Shown piece by piece: positions 33,371 to 44,950 of a DNA stretch of 64,000 nucleotides; position 1 is the first letter of the stretch; each line of letters begins with the position of its first letter. The notes beneath the pieces were generated by a model. That model saw nothing but the letters and a program-made list of their open reading frames with translations. It did not search any database and was not told where the DNA came from. A program made the translations under genes and the position numbers. Source of the stretch: Erigeron canadensis (Eukaryota > Streptophyta > Magnoliopsida > Asterales > Asteraceae); contig NC_057761.1 of the NCBI RefSeq assembly GCF_010389155.1, positions 26,000,210 through 26,064,209 of the forward strand, read 5' to 3'.

Positions 33371-34219
33371 CTCAGCAAGTTACTTGGGACAATTCCGTTT
33401 CCAATGACCCACTTCATTACAATGGTAACAAGGTAGGTTCTTAGCGGGATGTTCCTTCTTCGCCGGAGGGGTCTTCTTAGGTTTAGGAGCAGCAGCAATT
33501 TGCTTTCCTTTACCTTCAGCCTTGCCCTTTCCCTTCGGTTGTTTGCCTTTTTGGACCTTTCCCCCCTTGATCATGAGAACATTGGGAGTAGCAGTTTTCT
33601 TTGGCAACTTCTTTTCAAACTCATTAGCCATAGCAAGAAGTTCCATAACGGTTTTATCCATGCTATGCATAGTATAATTGCATCCAAACTCTTCAAAATC
33701 CTTAGACAAGGACTTGAGAATCATACCAATTTGTACTGGCTTTGCATAAGCATAATTCAACCTATCCAACTGCTCAAAATATCCTTTCATCTTAAGGATA
33801 TGAGCACTCACCGGTGTTCCTTGTTCATGTCGCAAGTCATGAAGTACATCGATAAGATCGAATAACTCCACGCCAGCTTGCTTCTCGAACATAGACTTGA
33901 GTTCAGTAAGCATATCACATGGAAATGAATGCTCAAATTGCTTTTGTAGGTCAGCATTCATGCTTCCCAACATCAGACAAGCGACCTCATTATGTCTATC
34001 ATATGCAGCAGCATAATCCGCTAATGCTTCATTAGAAGCATTGGCAGCAGGAGCAACGGGTCTTGGCTCTTCAAGGACTTGGTATTTCCTTTCAGCTCTC
34101 AAAACGATCCTGAGCTGACGATACCAATCATTGAAATTCGGCCCAGAAAGCTTTTCCCTTTCCAGCATCGACCTAAATGCCGATTGATGTATGTTTTGAG
34201 TGGTATTGTTTGTTGCCAT
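33371..34219 (-). CDS. gag protein of Copia 2
   Basis: An open frame of 279 codons runs from MATNNTTQNIHQSAF. It has the copia gag fold region (LSGPNFNDWYRQLRIVL, then LMLGSMNADLQKQFE), a Lys/Pro-rich basic linker (KGKQPKGKGKAEGKGK) and one CCHC knuckle, CYHCNEVGHWKRNC. It stops at TAA 33382-33380, where Copia 1 has TAT (Tyr). The ancestral gag-pol was therefore one frame, with KYLAEL bridging to the protease. It forms the virus-like particle and binds element RNA. Gag itself is undamaged. Confidence 0.85.
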
Positions 34220-35872
34220 CTACAAAACAGACAAAAGTTCAATTATCAGTATTCCGATAATTATCCTTAAGAAATGTAATTTTACCCTTGTTAAATTCAT
34301 CTAACAAATTACTTTTACTAAAGCTAGGATCCAACTTGACATACAATCATTTCATCAGTTGATCTGCTAGAAACGACGGTATTCAAAAGGTAATCGAGAA
34401 TCGATAATTGCATTCATGCAACTCCTAGAATTATGGGACTTACAACAACACTGTAAAGGGGTATTAAGTATTTTGTAAACATGTTTTGTCCCATCTTATG
34501 CCACAGGTTAAGGTCTCACCTCTTAACCCGTTTTAAGTCTCCCAATTAAGAACATGTAGATAGTCCACCGCTGTCTCACAATGAGTGGTAATCCACCTTG
34601 AAGAGATACAATTCACCTACGTCTCACGTAGAGCAAAAAGCACTAGCAAGTGTTCTTAGCAAAGTGGGTGGCATTGACTTAACTTTAAATGGGTAATGCA
34701 TTTGATGTGAATCAAAAGTTTATGTTTGAAGACTCATGCATAATCTTCGAAACATAATATTTAATAAAATCATTTGTATAGTCTTACAACACAAGAGAGC
34801 TCGGTAGCTCCATTTGAACGCACAAAGAAGCGCAAGGGCAAAGGTTTGCGATGGACGCAATTAAAAACCCGCCCTTTTAGAAGGCTAGCGCATTCCGACT
34901 TATACCTCTCTTAGAGTTTGTTCAAATGGGTGAGCCGGTATATCTCAAGGTTGTAAGACTCCAATTTTATTAATGAAATCTCTATTTCGATAGTTCTTAG
35001 TCAAGTTTATTTCAAAAACCAATTTTTGCATCACCTTTATATAACTTATAAACAATACAAAAATTAATAAACTTACTAATTTCCGAACTACTTAATCAAG
35101 TAACAAGTTAAGGTAGGCCACCTAAACATGGTCACTATGGTTCATGCATATGTTTAAACCCGGCTCCCCCTTCCGGAAAAGAGGACCACATGCATCAAGT
35201 TACCTTGATTGCGTAAGCCTTTAAACAATATAACTAACAATTAGCACATAAACACATAAAACATGCTGACTGGAAATTTCCAGTAGCTTCACGACCAGTT
35301 TAAGCCTGTTTCTGGTCCGATTCAGATTTCGACCAGAACTAAAAAGTTGTAGCTCTATGAGTCGAAAATCTACAGTCCGAATTTGGGCTTCTAACTCATT
35401 ACCTATTAATAAATATGAATTTTTTAGTAAACTGTCGCACATCAGGAAATTTACACGAAAAATTCACATTGTCACATAATTATTTAATAATCAACCCTAA
35501 TTATTGGATCATCATGTTTTGCAAAATATATCTCTATATATCCAGTAAAATCACAATAAATTTTGCATGAATTTCTTATGATTTTACTATTATTTAACAA
35601 CTTTAAATAATTAAGATACACATAATCATGCAATTCATCACATAAATCATGTCAATTCACAATTCAAAACTTGCTTTAGGGTTTCAATCTCCAATGAACA
35701 AGGTTAAAACTTTAATTAAACAAAAAACTAATTTTTATTTAATCAAGATCCGATTTAATTAATTAAAAAATAAGAAAAACAACCTTTAATTATTTAACAA
35801 TTAATTAAAATCAACCAACCCTTAAACCCCCCTTTAAGTTTTGATCTTTATAATTAATAGATCACATATGTG
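34220..35872 (-). other. Leader region of Copia 2, no ORF
   Basis: About 1.65 kb between PBS and gag, related to 8630-10310 in Copia 1. Shared words: complement of CGGCTCACCCATTTGAACAAA (34917-34937), GTAGGCCACCTAAACATG (35113). Confidence 0.7.
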
Positions 35873-35886
35873 GCTCGTGATACCAC
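35873..35886 (-). other. Primer-binding site of Copia 2
   Basis: The plus-strand GGCTCGTGATACCAC abuts the right LTR. Its complement GTGGTATCACGAGCC equals the PBS of Copia 1 (initiator Met tRNA type). Confidence 0.8.
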
Positions 35887-36584
35887 TGTTAGAATATGAA
35901 CACATAAATAACCATATAATCACGAGTGAACGAAACGGAAGAAATCGAAACATATATGCAATCAAATTAATTAACAAAGAATAGAATTGAGTTGTGTACC
36001 TTATGCAAAGCTCCAATAAAGATAATAATAATAAGATTATTATTAATGCTTAGGGTTTAAAGCAAAACCCCTGTACGGTCACACACTAGACACCCCAAAT
36101 AACGTATGCTAGTACTCGATCACAAACCAAACAAACCTTTTGCTTGAACCTTAAACTTCAAAGTCGAAACCCCTCAAGGAGAAGGAATTTCGGCCACTTC
36201 AAAGAGAAAGGAAGAAAAAGGAGAGAATTGCTTATGTGAAAAACCAAGAATTAAGCCTCTATTTATAGGGCTTAATTAGGTTAATCTTAGCTTGGAAAAT
36301 AAGCAACATAAAGGCTTAAAAAAGCCTCTAAGTGTCGTCCCCCATTATGGACTTTAGGTCCAAGTCCATTTTTCGATTGTCACATTTTAATCCTCCTCTT
36401 TAATCAATTAAATATAACTAACTCTTTAATTATGTTTAATTAATCATTTCATGATTAAACTAATCAATATATTACTTTAATATATCAATTAATATTATCG
36501 AGTTACCGTGTCATTTTGTGTGACCCTGTAGGCTTAAATTATTCCCGGACATGCGATTTATAATAAAATGATCACACTCCAACA
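35887..36584 (-). repeat. 5' LTR of Copia 2
   Basis: Minus-strand LTR ending TTCATATTCTAACA at 35887. A TATA-like CTATAAATAG complement lies near 36257-36266. It lacks 12 bp (one GAAAAAGTATGT-like unit) present in the other LTR. Confidence 0.95.
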
Positions 36585-36589
36585 TATCT

Positions 36590-37500
36590 ATATCTGCGCA
36601 CTAAGCAATTGGCTCAGCCACAGTTTTTCTTTCCTTGCAGCAGGTATTAAGAAAGAGTAGAGAAATAGAATTATAGCTAGCTTCCGCGCATAATGGATTG
36701 TTGGAGAACAAGGTCAAGGATTGTTTAGATTATTAGTACCCTTTGTTACTGTTTAAGTTCGAGAATAACACTTCATATTCAAGTTTAGAGGTCGGGTGTT
36801 ACAAGGAACTACCACACAGTCATATACAAGCCAGTAACGTAATGGAACTCTAACAAATCGTTGTACTTCGATATTCCTAGATATAAAAAGATATCGGCCT
36901 GGCTTGAAGAAAAAAAATTAAAATCGAAAATTACCAATGAAAAAGAAGTAACTAAAGCGAGTAATATTATGGGGATCAGACTCAACCATCTAAGCGCACA
37001 AAAGTGACATGAAACAATGGCCTGGGAGATCCTTCTCGACCAGGAAAGTCATGGAAAGTACAAACTACTAAAACTAATAACCAAAACCAACATGTATGAG
37101 ATTCCACAGTCCTTGAACCTAAGTACCTCTAATAGAGGTTGATGAAAAACTTTTTCTAAGGAAAAAAAGTTTTTGAAAAACTTAATACTATGGGAGACAA
37201 AGGCATTTTTTATCAAAAGGTTGAAAATGCTCAACCCTTTAAAGAAAAGTTTTTTTTCTCAATTCACACACAAAAAAAGCTTTAGAAAAAACTTTTGCAT
37301 TGGAATGAATAGCTTTTTTTTTATTTTTAATTAATATATTGGTTAGTTGGTAAAATAAAAGGCTTTTAAAAACATTTTTCTATTGGAGATGTCAGAACTA
37401 ATCAATTTTGCAATATCATATAGCTTTGCCGTCAAAATGTAATTATTCCCAAACAAGGGTTTCAGATCATCCCAACCCGCTAGTAACAAAGGATATAGAT
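36590..37500. other. Intergenic, no gene
   Basis: Positions 37120-37390 contain CTTTTTCTAAGG/AAGTTTTTGAAAA and AAAAGCTTTAGAAAAAACTTTTGCATTGG. These words are echoed at 61790-61950, suggesting an AT-rich MITE family with unclear ends. No ORF. Confidence 0.4.
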
Positions 37501-37719
37501 TAGGGGTGGGAATCGAGCCGAGTTGTTCACGAGCTGCTTGAGCTCGAACTCGTTTAAACCGAGTTCGAGTCGAATCCGAAACAAAAAAAAAGCTCGATTA
37601 GCTAGTTTTTAAAAGAAAAAAATGGGCTTGGCTCCCTCGAAAGATTGTTTACTTTTTTGATCCGAACGAGCTACTCGAGCCATCCTATACATGGTTAAAA
37701 ATATCACTAATATATTACT

Positions 37720-37792
37720 AATAAGGGTTGAACCCATGACCTCCAAGTTTAATAGATGACAATTTAACCACTAAGAACAGTCATCTTTTTAT
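37720..37792 (-). repeat. tRNA-like (SINE) fragment
   Basis: On the minus strand TTAGTGGTTAAATTGTC, then GGAGGTCATGGGTTCAACCC, resembles Pol III A and B boxes of a tRNA-derived SINE head. It is too divergent for a functional tRNA. Confidence 0.5.
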
Positions 37793-38213
37793 TATTGTCT
37801 TTGCATATATTTTATATAAAAGATCAAACTTTTAAGTCTTTAACCATTACTATCCATTTTGCTTATGTATTGCTTAAATAAATAAAAAAAATCGAGACTT
37901 AATACCTTAATAATGTATCAAACTTAGTATTTTTCCAATTTATTTCAACTTCTAAGTAGTGTGATATGTGTCGCTTGCTCTTAACATATTAACTTTTTTT
38001 TAACTTATTATTTTGATAACTAATACATATTCTTTAAAAAATATATAAATATAATATGTTTTATCTAAATCTTTTTTATATGATATTTAAAATAACATCT
38101 TATTATTCATTTTAATTTTTATGAGATCAATAACTTGTTTTAGGATAAATGCAAAAATACAAACAAACTTTTCATCATATTACCATGAATAAAAACGATT
38201 TAAGGGTAAAGTT

Positions 38214-38670
38214 ATTTTGAGAACCCTTTTTTTTGCGAGAATCTTTGAGAACTTTTCAAATCAAGCCCAACCGATGATTATTCTTTGCATGAAAATTGTT
38301 TTTTGATTGTTTTCTGAATAACTTATATGTAATTTTGAAGTTTATAATTGTGTGGAGCATGGATTATCATCCGTTATACAATTATGTGAAGATTTAGATT
38401 CTTGATCACATGTGCACGAATATTGCTATGATCACATGTATGCAAGTCGATCACATGTAATCATAGCAATATTCGTGCACATGTGATCAAGAATCCAAAT
38501 CTCCACATAATTGTATAGCGGATGATAATCCATGCCTCCACACAATTATAAACTTCAAAATCATACATAAATTATTCAGAAAACAATCAAAAAACAATTT
38601 TCATGTAAAGAATAATCATCGGTTGGGCTTGATTTGAAAAATTCTCGCAAAAAAAAAGAGTTCTCAAAAT
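38214..38670. repeat. Fold-back MITE, near-perfect 220-bp inverted repeat
   Basis: The arms 38214-38439 and 38453-38670 are reverse complements with few mismatches (for example CACATGTGCACGAATATTGC, CGATGATTATTCTTTGCATG). They are separated by a 13-nt loop at 38440-38452. The ends are ATTTTGAGAAC and GTTCTCAAAAT. Transcribed from either side it would form one long hairpin. Confidence 0.9.
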
Positions 38671-39337
38671 ATATATATATATGTCTGTGTATAGAGTCAA
38701 ATTGTCCAAAGGTTGACCTATAATGATAAAATATTACTACATGTGTGTCATGAATAATTTTATTTCAATAGTAATCATTTTAATAGATCATTTTTATTCA
38801 TAGTAATGTGATCAAAATTTCAATTATACACGAATAAGAATCGATAATTGTTTAATGGTAACATATTTGATAACTAATACATATTAGTTATCCTTTAATA
38901 CTAAAACGAAAATGAATATCATATAGTTGCTTTTGTCCAAAATTCTTTCTATAAGGATAACATATAACTATATGTATAAAGTAACTAACTTTATTTCAAT
39001 ATTTTAATAGATTGTTTTTATTCATAATAATGTGATCAAAATTTTGAGTATACACGAATGAGGACTGATAAATGTTTATTGATAACACGTACCGCTCTAT
39101 AACACGAGCTAATCAAGCTTGAGCTCCTAAACATGGAAACGAAACTCAAACTAAGTTAATCCTACAAGAATTCAAAATAACTATACGAGCTTCGAGCTTG
39201 AACACTAATGAGTCAAGTGGAGCTCGAGCTCAATTTTGAATATTTATACGAGCTCGATTCAAGTAAAAAATAAACAAACAAGCCTAAATATCTTGAAACT
39301 CAACTCGACTCTGCTCGTTCCCACCCCTAATTCAGAT

Positions 39338-40139
39338 GATACAACATAAACACAACATTTAAAACTCAAACCCAAAACCCTGGTCGTCGTCTGCCATGAC
39401 AACAATAGTTCAGAACCTAAAAACCACAATCTTGATGGAAAAAGGAACCTGAAAAGTCAAGAATCGGCAACAAACTAACCAGATAAAAAAGGTGAAATTA
39501 AAGAAGCCATACAAGTTTCAGGCTTGCTATAAACACATTTCAAACCACTCAAAAACTGCTTAGTAATACAATAGATTTAAAGTAGCAACAAACAATGAAG
39601 GTGGTTACGTAAAATAAACCAAGTAATTAGCATTCTTCATAAACACAAAAAACAAATATTACTGAAGCTATAAATATTTTATGAATAAAGCATTGAGTAC
39701 GCCTATTTTGTACTTTCACAATATGCTGATAAATATATGGCATTTTCCAATTAAGTGTCTAAAAAGACACACTTCATGGCAAAAAACAAAATGTGATCAA
39801 GTATGCTGCACAATCATTCGGTCAGCTTGAAATGACCACTGCACTTTGCAGTAAATATGTAACATCTCACGATAAAAGACACAGTTATAACACTTGCACA
39901 CACATAGCCACATGTGTTCAAGAACAAGCTGGAGGTTTTTTGAAATTAGACAAAAACAGATGATTTCAATTTACAATACACAAAACTCTTAACCTTGTCT
40001 CATCGACTCAATGTACATAAAGGTCACTACATTTCAAAAACACCATTCTGTCACCACCCGTCACCATATATCTTCATCTTCACCAATGTTAGTGTGATGT
40101 GCAATACTAGAGCAATGACAATTACAATTTAAGATATCA
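39338..40139. repeat. Duplicated F-box downstream flank, second copy
   Basis: Positions 39700-40110 match 7530-7860 (see that entry). No gene. Confidence 0.65.
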
Positions 40140-42039
40140 TCAACATAACCTAAGAACACATAATAAGAGCATGGGGGAGTGTCCAGAGTGGACGTGGCGC
40201 TGGGGTGGTGTGGTCACCACAGCTGCTTGTTCAGCTTGAAGTGCATCCAGCTGATCGGCATCCACAGGCAAATTTGGTTGGAGGTAAAAGCAACCGACAA
40301 CATTTTTTCTTCTTAATCCCAAAAGTGATTGTGAATTGTTCAGGGTGCAAAATTGGGGTAAAAATGATGGTGAAGACAATGATGCGAACCAATATAACAA
40401 CCCGGGTAATCCTTAGCACACCTGGTACTCTAAGAAAGTATCTGATTGCATGATACAGACTAGACTATAATTCACCACAAGTATTCTAAAAGATAAAGAA
40501 CCAAAACCCAAAACACGGCTATAACAAAAACTTAACTTACTATAGCAAAAAAAGGGCTTTCTTTCTTAAGTTGCAAAAAACAGCACACTATCAGATTTTC
40601 ATCCACAAAGATAAAACATAGAGTGGACTGAAAAGACAATTTTAATTTCTTCTATGAAGAATACATCCATTCTCTAAGTAATCAAATATCGTGGAATTGA
40701 AGGATAGTTATCTTGGATTTAAAGCTGTTGATCACCTAGCTATCATTATAAACATGTTTTTGCCTACTAGTAATCACAAATAAACAGCTTTGTGGTCTTT
40801 CTAGCGTCCATAGACCTATATTCTCTTTCTTTTTTCTCATTTTTTTTATTATCACAATCAGCACTTAAGTATATGTCTTATCAAAACCTTACAAAGGGAT
40901 ACAATAGTATCTAAGAATTTATAACTAACAACATAGCATTATTTTCTACATTGAAAACGAGACAAAACCGTTTCCAGGTCTGCCCAAGTGCCCAACCAGA
41001 CCCGGCCAGCTTTCAACATTTACGCATAATGACTTGTATGACCCTGAACCCATTAAGGTGCACTGGCTAAAAAGTTTTTTGGCGACTCTTTTTGAAGAAG
41101 AAAAGGTTAACAAATAAAGTACAGTTGGCAAGATCGACTCAACTGATCATAAATGATTCCATTCTTTTATGTTTCGATCTAAAACAAAAACAATTGGCAA
41201 TATTATCCTAAAAGTAATTGAGTCAAAAACTGCTCAAAGTGCTTTTCTAAACATTGATTAAACCTCTTGAATTGTTTTAGTCATATTTTGACAGTCAACA
41301 AAACCTCTTTGACCTGTATAAAAAGTTCCCTGTTTTTACCCACACCCATCCTGCTTATTTCCACCTCTCAAAAATTTACACTTGGTCTCTTTAAGTTAAA
41401 CTGGACATATGTTTCGCTACTTGTTGAAGTTTCACTAACGCTCTCAAAGATGCGAAGTTTCACTGGTCACTTTGCGCCTCTGACCCACTGTCATCACATA
41501 AATATTTACCAATAAACCCTCCATGACATACCAATAAACTAAGCTCATAAGTTTTCATCAACTATATCTTTTTCATGTCCTTAATGATTCAATAGGCTAT
41601 AAGTAATACTCTTTTACTCAATCTTTATTGTTGATAAAATTGCCTAGTGTGCAACTACTCTTAAACACAAGAATGCAAGACCTGAGAGATGATGGTTATG
41701 ACAAACATTTGAAAGGGAGCAATATGCAAGTATCTAAGGTTTTCCTATTTAATGGAGAACAACCTGATCGGATGAGTCTTGACGCCTTGATATCCATAAT
41801 TTAATGGTTATGACAAACATCAGGTTGTTGCCCATAAACTATTGCAAAAGGGACAACAAGGAATGTCCCAAAAAGAACCATAATAAAACTCAGAATTCAT
41901 AATTTTATCATATCCACCATCTTCTAAGTCTCATAATCTCATGCATAAATGAGCTACGACACTAGTCGGAGGCTTCAATTTCATATAAACAATGCAGATT
42001 CACAGGAAAGAAACTTCAAGTTTACAAAATGCCGTCAAA
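40140..42039. repeat. Duplicated downstream block B of the F-box array
   Basis: Counterpart of 17500-18780. Block B is longer and includes 40800-41560, which has no equivalent in block A. ORFs in this stretch (82 codons plus at 40205, 86 minus at 40400) are not conserved in block A, so I leave it non-coding. Confidence 0.65.
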
Positions 42040-43260
42040 CTTATCATTCAACACGAAATAACTTTTCAGACGTGAAGAGTATTAACTAGTAGATATCAGT
42101 AGAATCTTTTGCTTGATCACTGCTATACATATAATTTGATTCACCAACTAATATTTTTAAACTAATGTAGAAATTCTTTTATATTGAGTAAGTCAGTTAC
42201 CATTACATTTCATCTATAAATAGTGTCATGAGCATATGTGTATTCATTCTATCAAAATTATCAGATAAAAAGTCCCTTGTGCTCTCTAATTCAGATGCGG
42301 TAGTCCAGAATTGATGTACATATACTAGTCTACTAAATACTTCTCTCATCAACATGTGCGATATGTTAACAAAATAATAGATTAATCTCAAGTCAAACAC
42401 AAACATCGATCTATATGGCATCCATCTGAACTTCTATTACTTGAATAATCTGCACCAAATTAAAATTAAAAAAAAAAAAAAGAGCAATTGGCTGAGACAT
42501 GATGTTTTATATATTAATATTACTATGGGTCTGTGGCCCATCATTAAAATTGGGGTAAACTATATTTCGTTCAGAGTTTAAAATCTTCTACTGCATGTAA
42601 ACCAAGCATATAAAGAAATTAATTGTAAAGCAACACATTGAGTATATACAAATAAACTAATTGCACAGAGTTAAGTTTTAAGAGAGCCAGGTCACTCAAA
42701 CTTATCATTCAACACAAAATAACTTTTCAGATGTGAAGAGTATTAACTACAAACTAGTAGATATCAATAGAATCATTTGCTTGAACTACTGCTATACATA
42801 TAAATTGATTCACCAATCACCAATGAGTAATTATTTTTAAACTAATGTAGAAATTCTTTTATATTCATTCGATCAAAATTACCAAATAAAAAGTCCCTTG
42901 TGCTCTCTAATTCAGATGTGCGGTATGTCCAGTATTGATTTACATATGCGAGTCTACTAAATACTTCTCTCGTCAACATGTACGACATGTTAACAAAATA
43001 ATAGATTAATCTCAAGCCAAACACAAACATCCATCTATATGTCATCCATCAATTTCTAATATTTGACTAATCTGCACCAAATTAAATTGTTTTTTAAAAA
43101 AAGGCAATCGGCTACGACATGATGTTTTATATATTACTATGGCCCATCATTAACATTGGGGTAAACTATATTTCATTCAGAGTTCAAAATAATCCATTGC
43201 ATGTAAAATAAGCATACAAAGAAACTAACTGCACAGAGATAAGTTTTAAGCAAGCCAGGT
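42040..43260. repeat. Tandem duplication, period about 661 bp
   Basis: CTTATCATTCAACAC at 42040 recurs at 42701. The units share GAAGAGTATTAACTA, AAAAGTCCCTTGTGCTCTC, ACATGATGTTTTATATATTA and GGGGTAAACTATATTTC. The 72- and 67-codon minus ORFs at 42203 and 42842 are copies of each other but AT-rich and unrecognised. Confidence 0.8.
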
Positions 43261-43363
43261 CCCTCCCTTATGAAGTAATTAATTTTACCTCAAAAACAAG
43301 ACGGGTACCTCCCTTACGAAGTAGTAGATCAGTTCGTATATGCACCCACGGCTTTTCATGCGA

Positions 43364-44267
43364 TCATTCATGTGTGAGTGTGATCATATAACCATCAGAC
43401 TTATCAAGCAGAAGTAGCGTTTCCATATTGGAACACATAAAGAACCCTGCTCCATCAATCCCAAGATTATCGACATATTCGTGATTCTGTTCGTAAATTT
43501 GAACTTCACCATATCCTATTTCGTTGTGTTGTTGTGTTTCCATAATTAGTTCACCAGTCTTCCTAAATCCTAGTATTTGGTTTATTGTGGCATCTGGGAA
43601 GTTAATGGTGTACATCTTTGTAAACGATCTACTGACACCTTGCTCAAAGTAAAAACTCAAACTTTCCAAGGGGCATTAACGTAAAACATATCATTCCAGT
43701 TCTGCTTATAATAATAACATTCAATAGTGAGGATAGTAGGATCACAAGTAACAGGACAAACCCCAAACCAAACAACTTAGAATAGTCAACATGACAAAAG
43801 TTTTTATTCGGTGAATCATATGTATATGGCGCTTGAATGCCAACGGATTTCCTTATTGAAACATTCCACAGAACAACCATCTCTTTTCCATTGTAATGAC
43901 CATCCCGGTTTGTGTTTTCGTAATAACCGGTAAAGCACAGCAAACCGCTAGAGCTACCAACTACGCTTATTCTTACGAGGGTCTTAATGAGGTCAGGAAC
44001 AGGGGGAATAAATTCTTGTTGGATAAAACCATTATCATCATCATCATCAACTAAAGTAATATATCTTTCCTCGTCAAGGAAATACCTTAATATGAAACGA
44101 TCATGTGGCTGCTGAGTGTGGTGATGAACACCGTAAGAGACAATAAAATCGGTGCTGTCGATCAAAGACTTGAATGATTTTGAAACAGTTCGAAATTGGA
44201 GTAATGGCTTCACAGGCAGCCTTTTCAAGATTTCAGCCTGCATTTCGAAAGGGATATATTCTGACAT
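43364..44267 (-). pseudogene. F-box protein, copy 4 (frameshift, stop, deletion)
   Basis: The ATG at 44267 starts MSEYIPFEMQAEILKRLP, then LLQFRTVSKSFKSLID (F-box). RFILRY, GSSSGLLCFTGYY and VVLWNVSIRKSVGIQ are in frame. Near 43765 the frame slips: GFVLLLVI is read where the alternative frame gives the family motif GVCPVTCDPTI. In that alternative frame a TGA replaces Arg in APWKV(R)VFTL. At 43641-43646 about 336 bp of the F-box-associated region is missing: FTLS joins directly to EQGVSRSFTK, with GAGCA shared at both breakpoints. The tail ends LLLLDKSDGYM. Non-functional beyond a truncated 207-codon frame. Confidence 0.9.
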
Positions 44268-44624
44268 TTTGACTTTCTGATTTTCTTGATCTTATTTTGT
44301 ATGGGGGGGAATACGAATGATCTTGAATGAATGTTTTGTGTTTAGGGTTTTTGGTTTTACAGAGTGACAACTAAAAAGTAAGAAATGGGAATGGGATTCT
44401 CAAGTTAGGCTAATGATTATTAAAGATTTAATAATCATTGAATCTTAGCCTAAGACTATATTTAAAGATAATAATTGAATTTAAAGGATGTCTTCAACTT
44501 GACTTAAGTTATTTGGAATCCTCCACCCGGGAAATGAAGCCGGGTCACAGGCACATGGATTAGTCGGTGGGGCTTGTTTATAGTGCACCCTGGTTAAAAC
44601 AAAATAATTTATTTGAGTACTATC
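44268..44624. other. Upstream region of F-box copy 4
   Basis: Contains an imperfect palindrome, TTAGGCTAATGATTATTAAA (44405-44424) against 44428-44453, which can form a small stem. No gene. Confidence 0.5.
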
Positions 44625-44950
44625 TTTTTTTTTAAAAAAAAAGATAAATTTTGCTGGAAACTTCGTGTCATGATTCGACAGCGAAAGGTTTAGTATACGT
44701 TTTCTTAACCGGGTCCGCGCTAGATAGCTTCCTCGAAGTAGAAATACCTATTTCAAAAACCCAATGGGGGAAAACCCCCTACTAATCCGCCCGAAGACAT
44801 GACGATCAATAGGGGTAAACCCTGCCTCCTCAAACTTGAACATGAGTTTACCCAAACCAAACTCTCATAAATGGACTTCCTTATATCCTCCCCAAGGCTT
44901 GAACTCAATACCTTATGGATAAAGTGATGGTATTTCAACCATTGAGCTAA
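44625..44950 (-). mobile_element. tRNA-derived SINE, copy 1
   Basis: On the minus strand the head has an A box, TAGCTCAATGG (44949-44939), and a B box-like GAGTTCAAGCC (near 44906-44896). The body shares AGTAGGGGGTTTTCCCCCAT and TATTTCTACTTCGA with copy 2 (60165-60487), and the tail is A-rich at about 44633-44625. Confidence 0.75.

Larger units (their letters stand above)
28615..36584 (-). mobile_element. Ty1/copia LTR retrotransposon 2 (nearly intact)
   Basis: A perfect 5-bp TSD, TATCT, flanks the element (28610-28614 and 36585-36589). LTRs are 710 and 698 bp with about 18 substitutions and a 12-bp indel by eye. Order on the minus strand is 5' LTR, PBS, leader, gag, protease, integrase, RT and RNase H. 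Only four lesions break the single gag-pol frame: stops at 33382-33380, 32347-32345 and near 30320, and a frame change at a 13-G run. It is related to but distinct from Copia 1; the LTRs share blocks such as TTTAAGCCTACGGGGTCACA. Confidence 0.95.
37501..39329. mobile_element. hAT-type non-autonomous element, 1.8 kb
   Basis: Inverted termini TAGGGGTGGGAATCGAG and, at the right, the complement of TAGGGGTGGGAACGAG. The flanking 8-mers ATATAGAT (37493-37500) and ATTCAGAT (39330-39337) agree at 6 of 8. Subterminal CGAGCT/AGCTCGA words are abundant on both sides. No transposase. It holds a tRNA-like SINE piece and a fold-back MITE. Confidence 0.7.

Noticed and set aside
33449..33865. 138-codon plus ORF
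   Set aside because: It is antisense to the Copia 2 gag frame, whose motifs and zinc knuckle are clear.
42203..43045. Pair of similar 72- and 67-codon minus ORFs as a small gene family
   Set aside because: Their similarity is explained by the 661-bp tandem duplication. The frames differ in length and start, and no family is recognisable.
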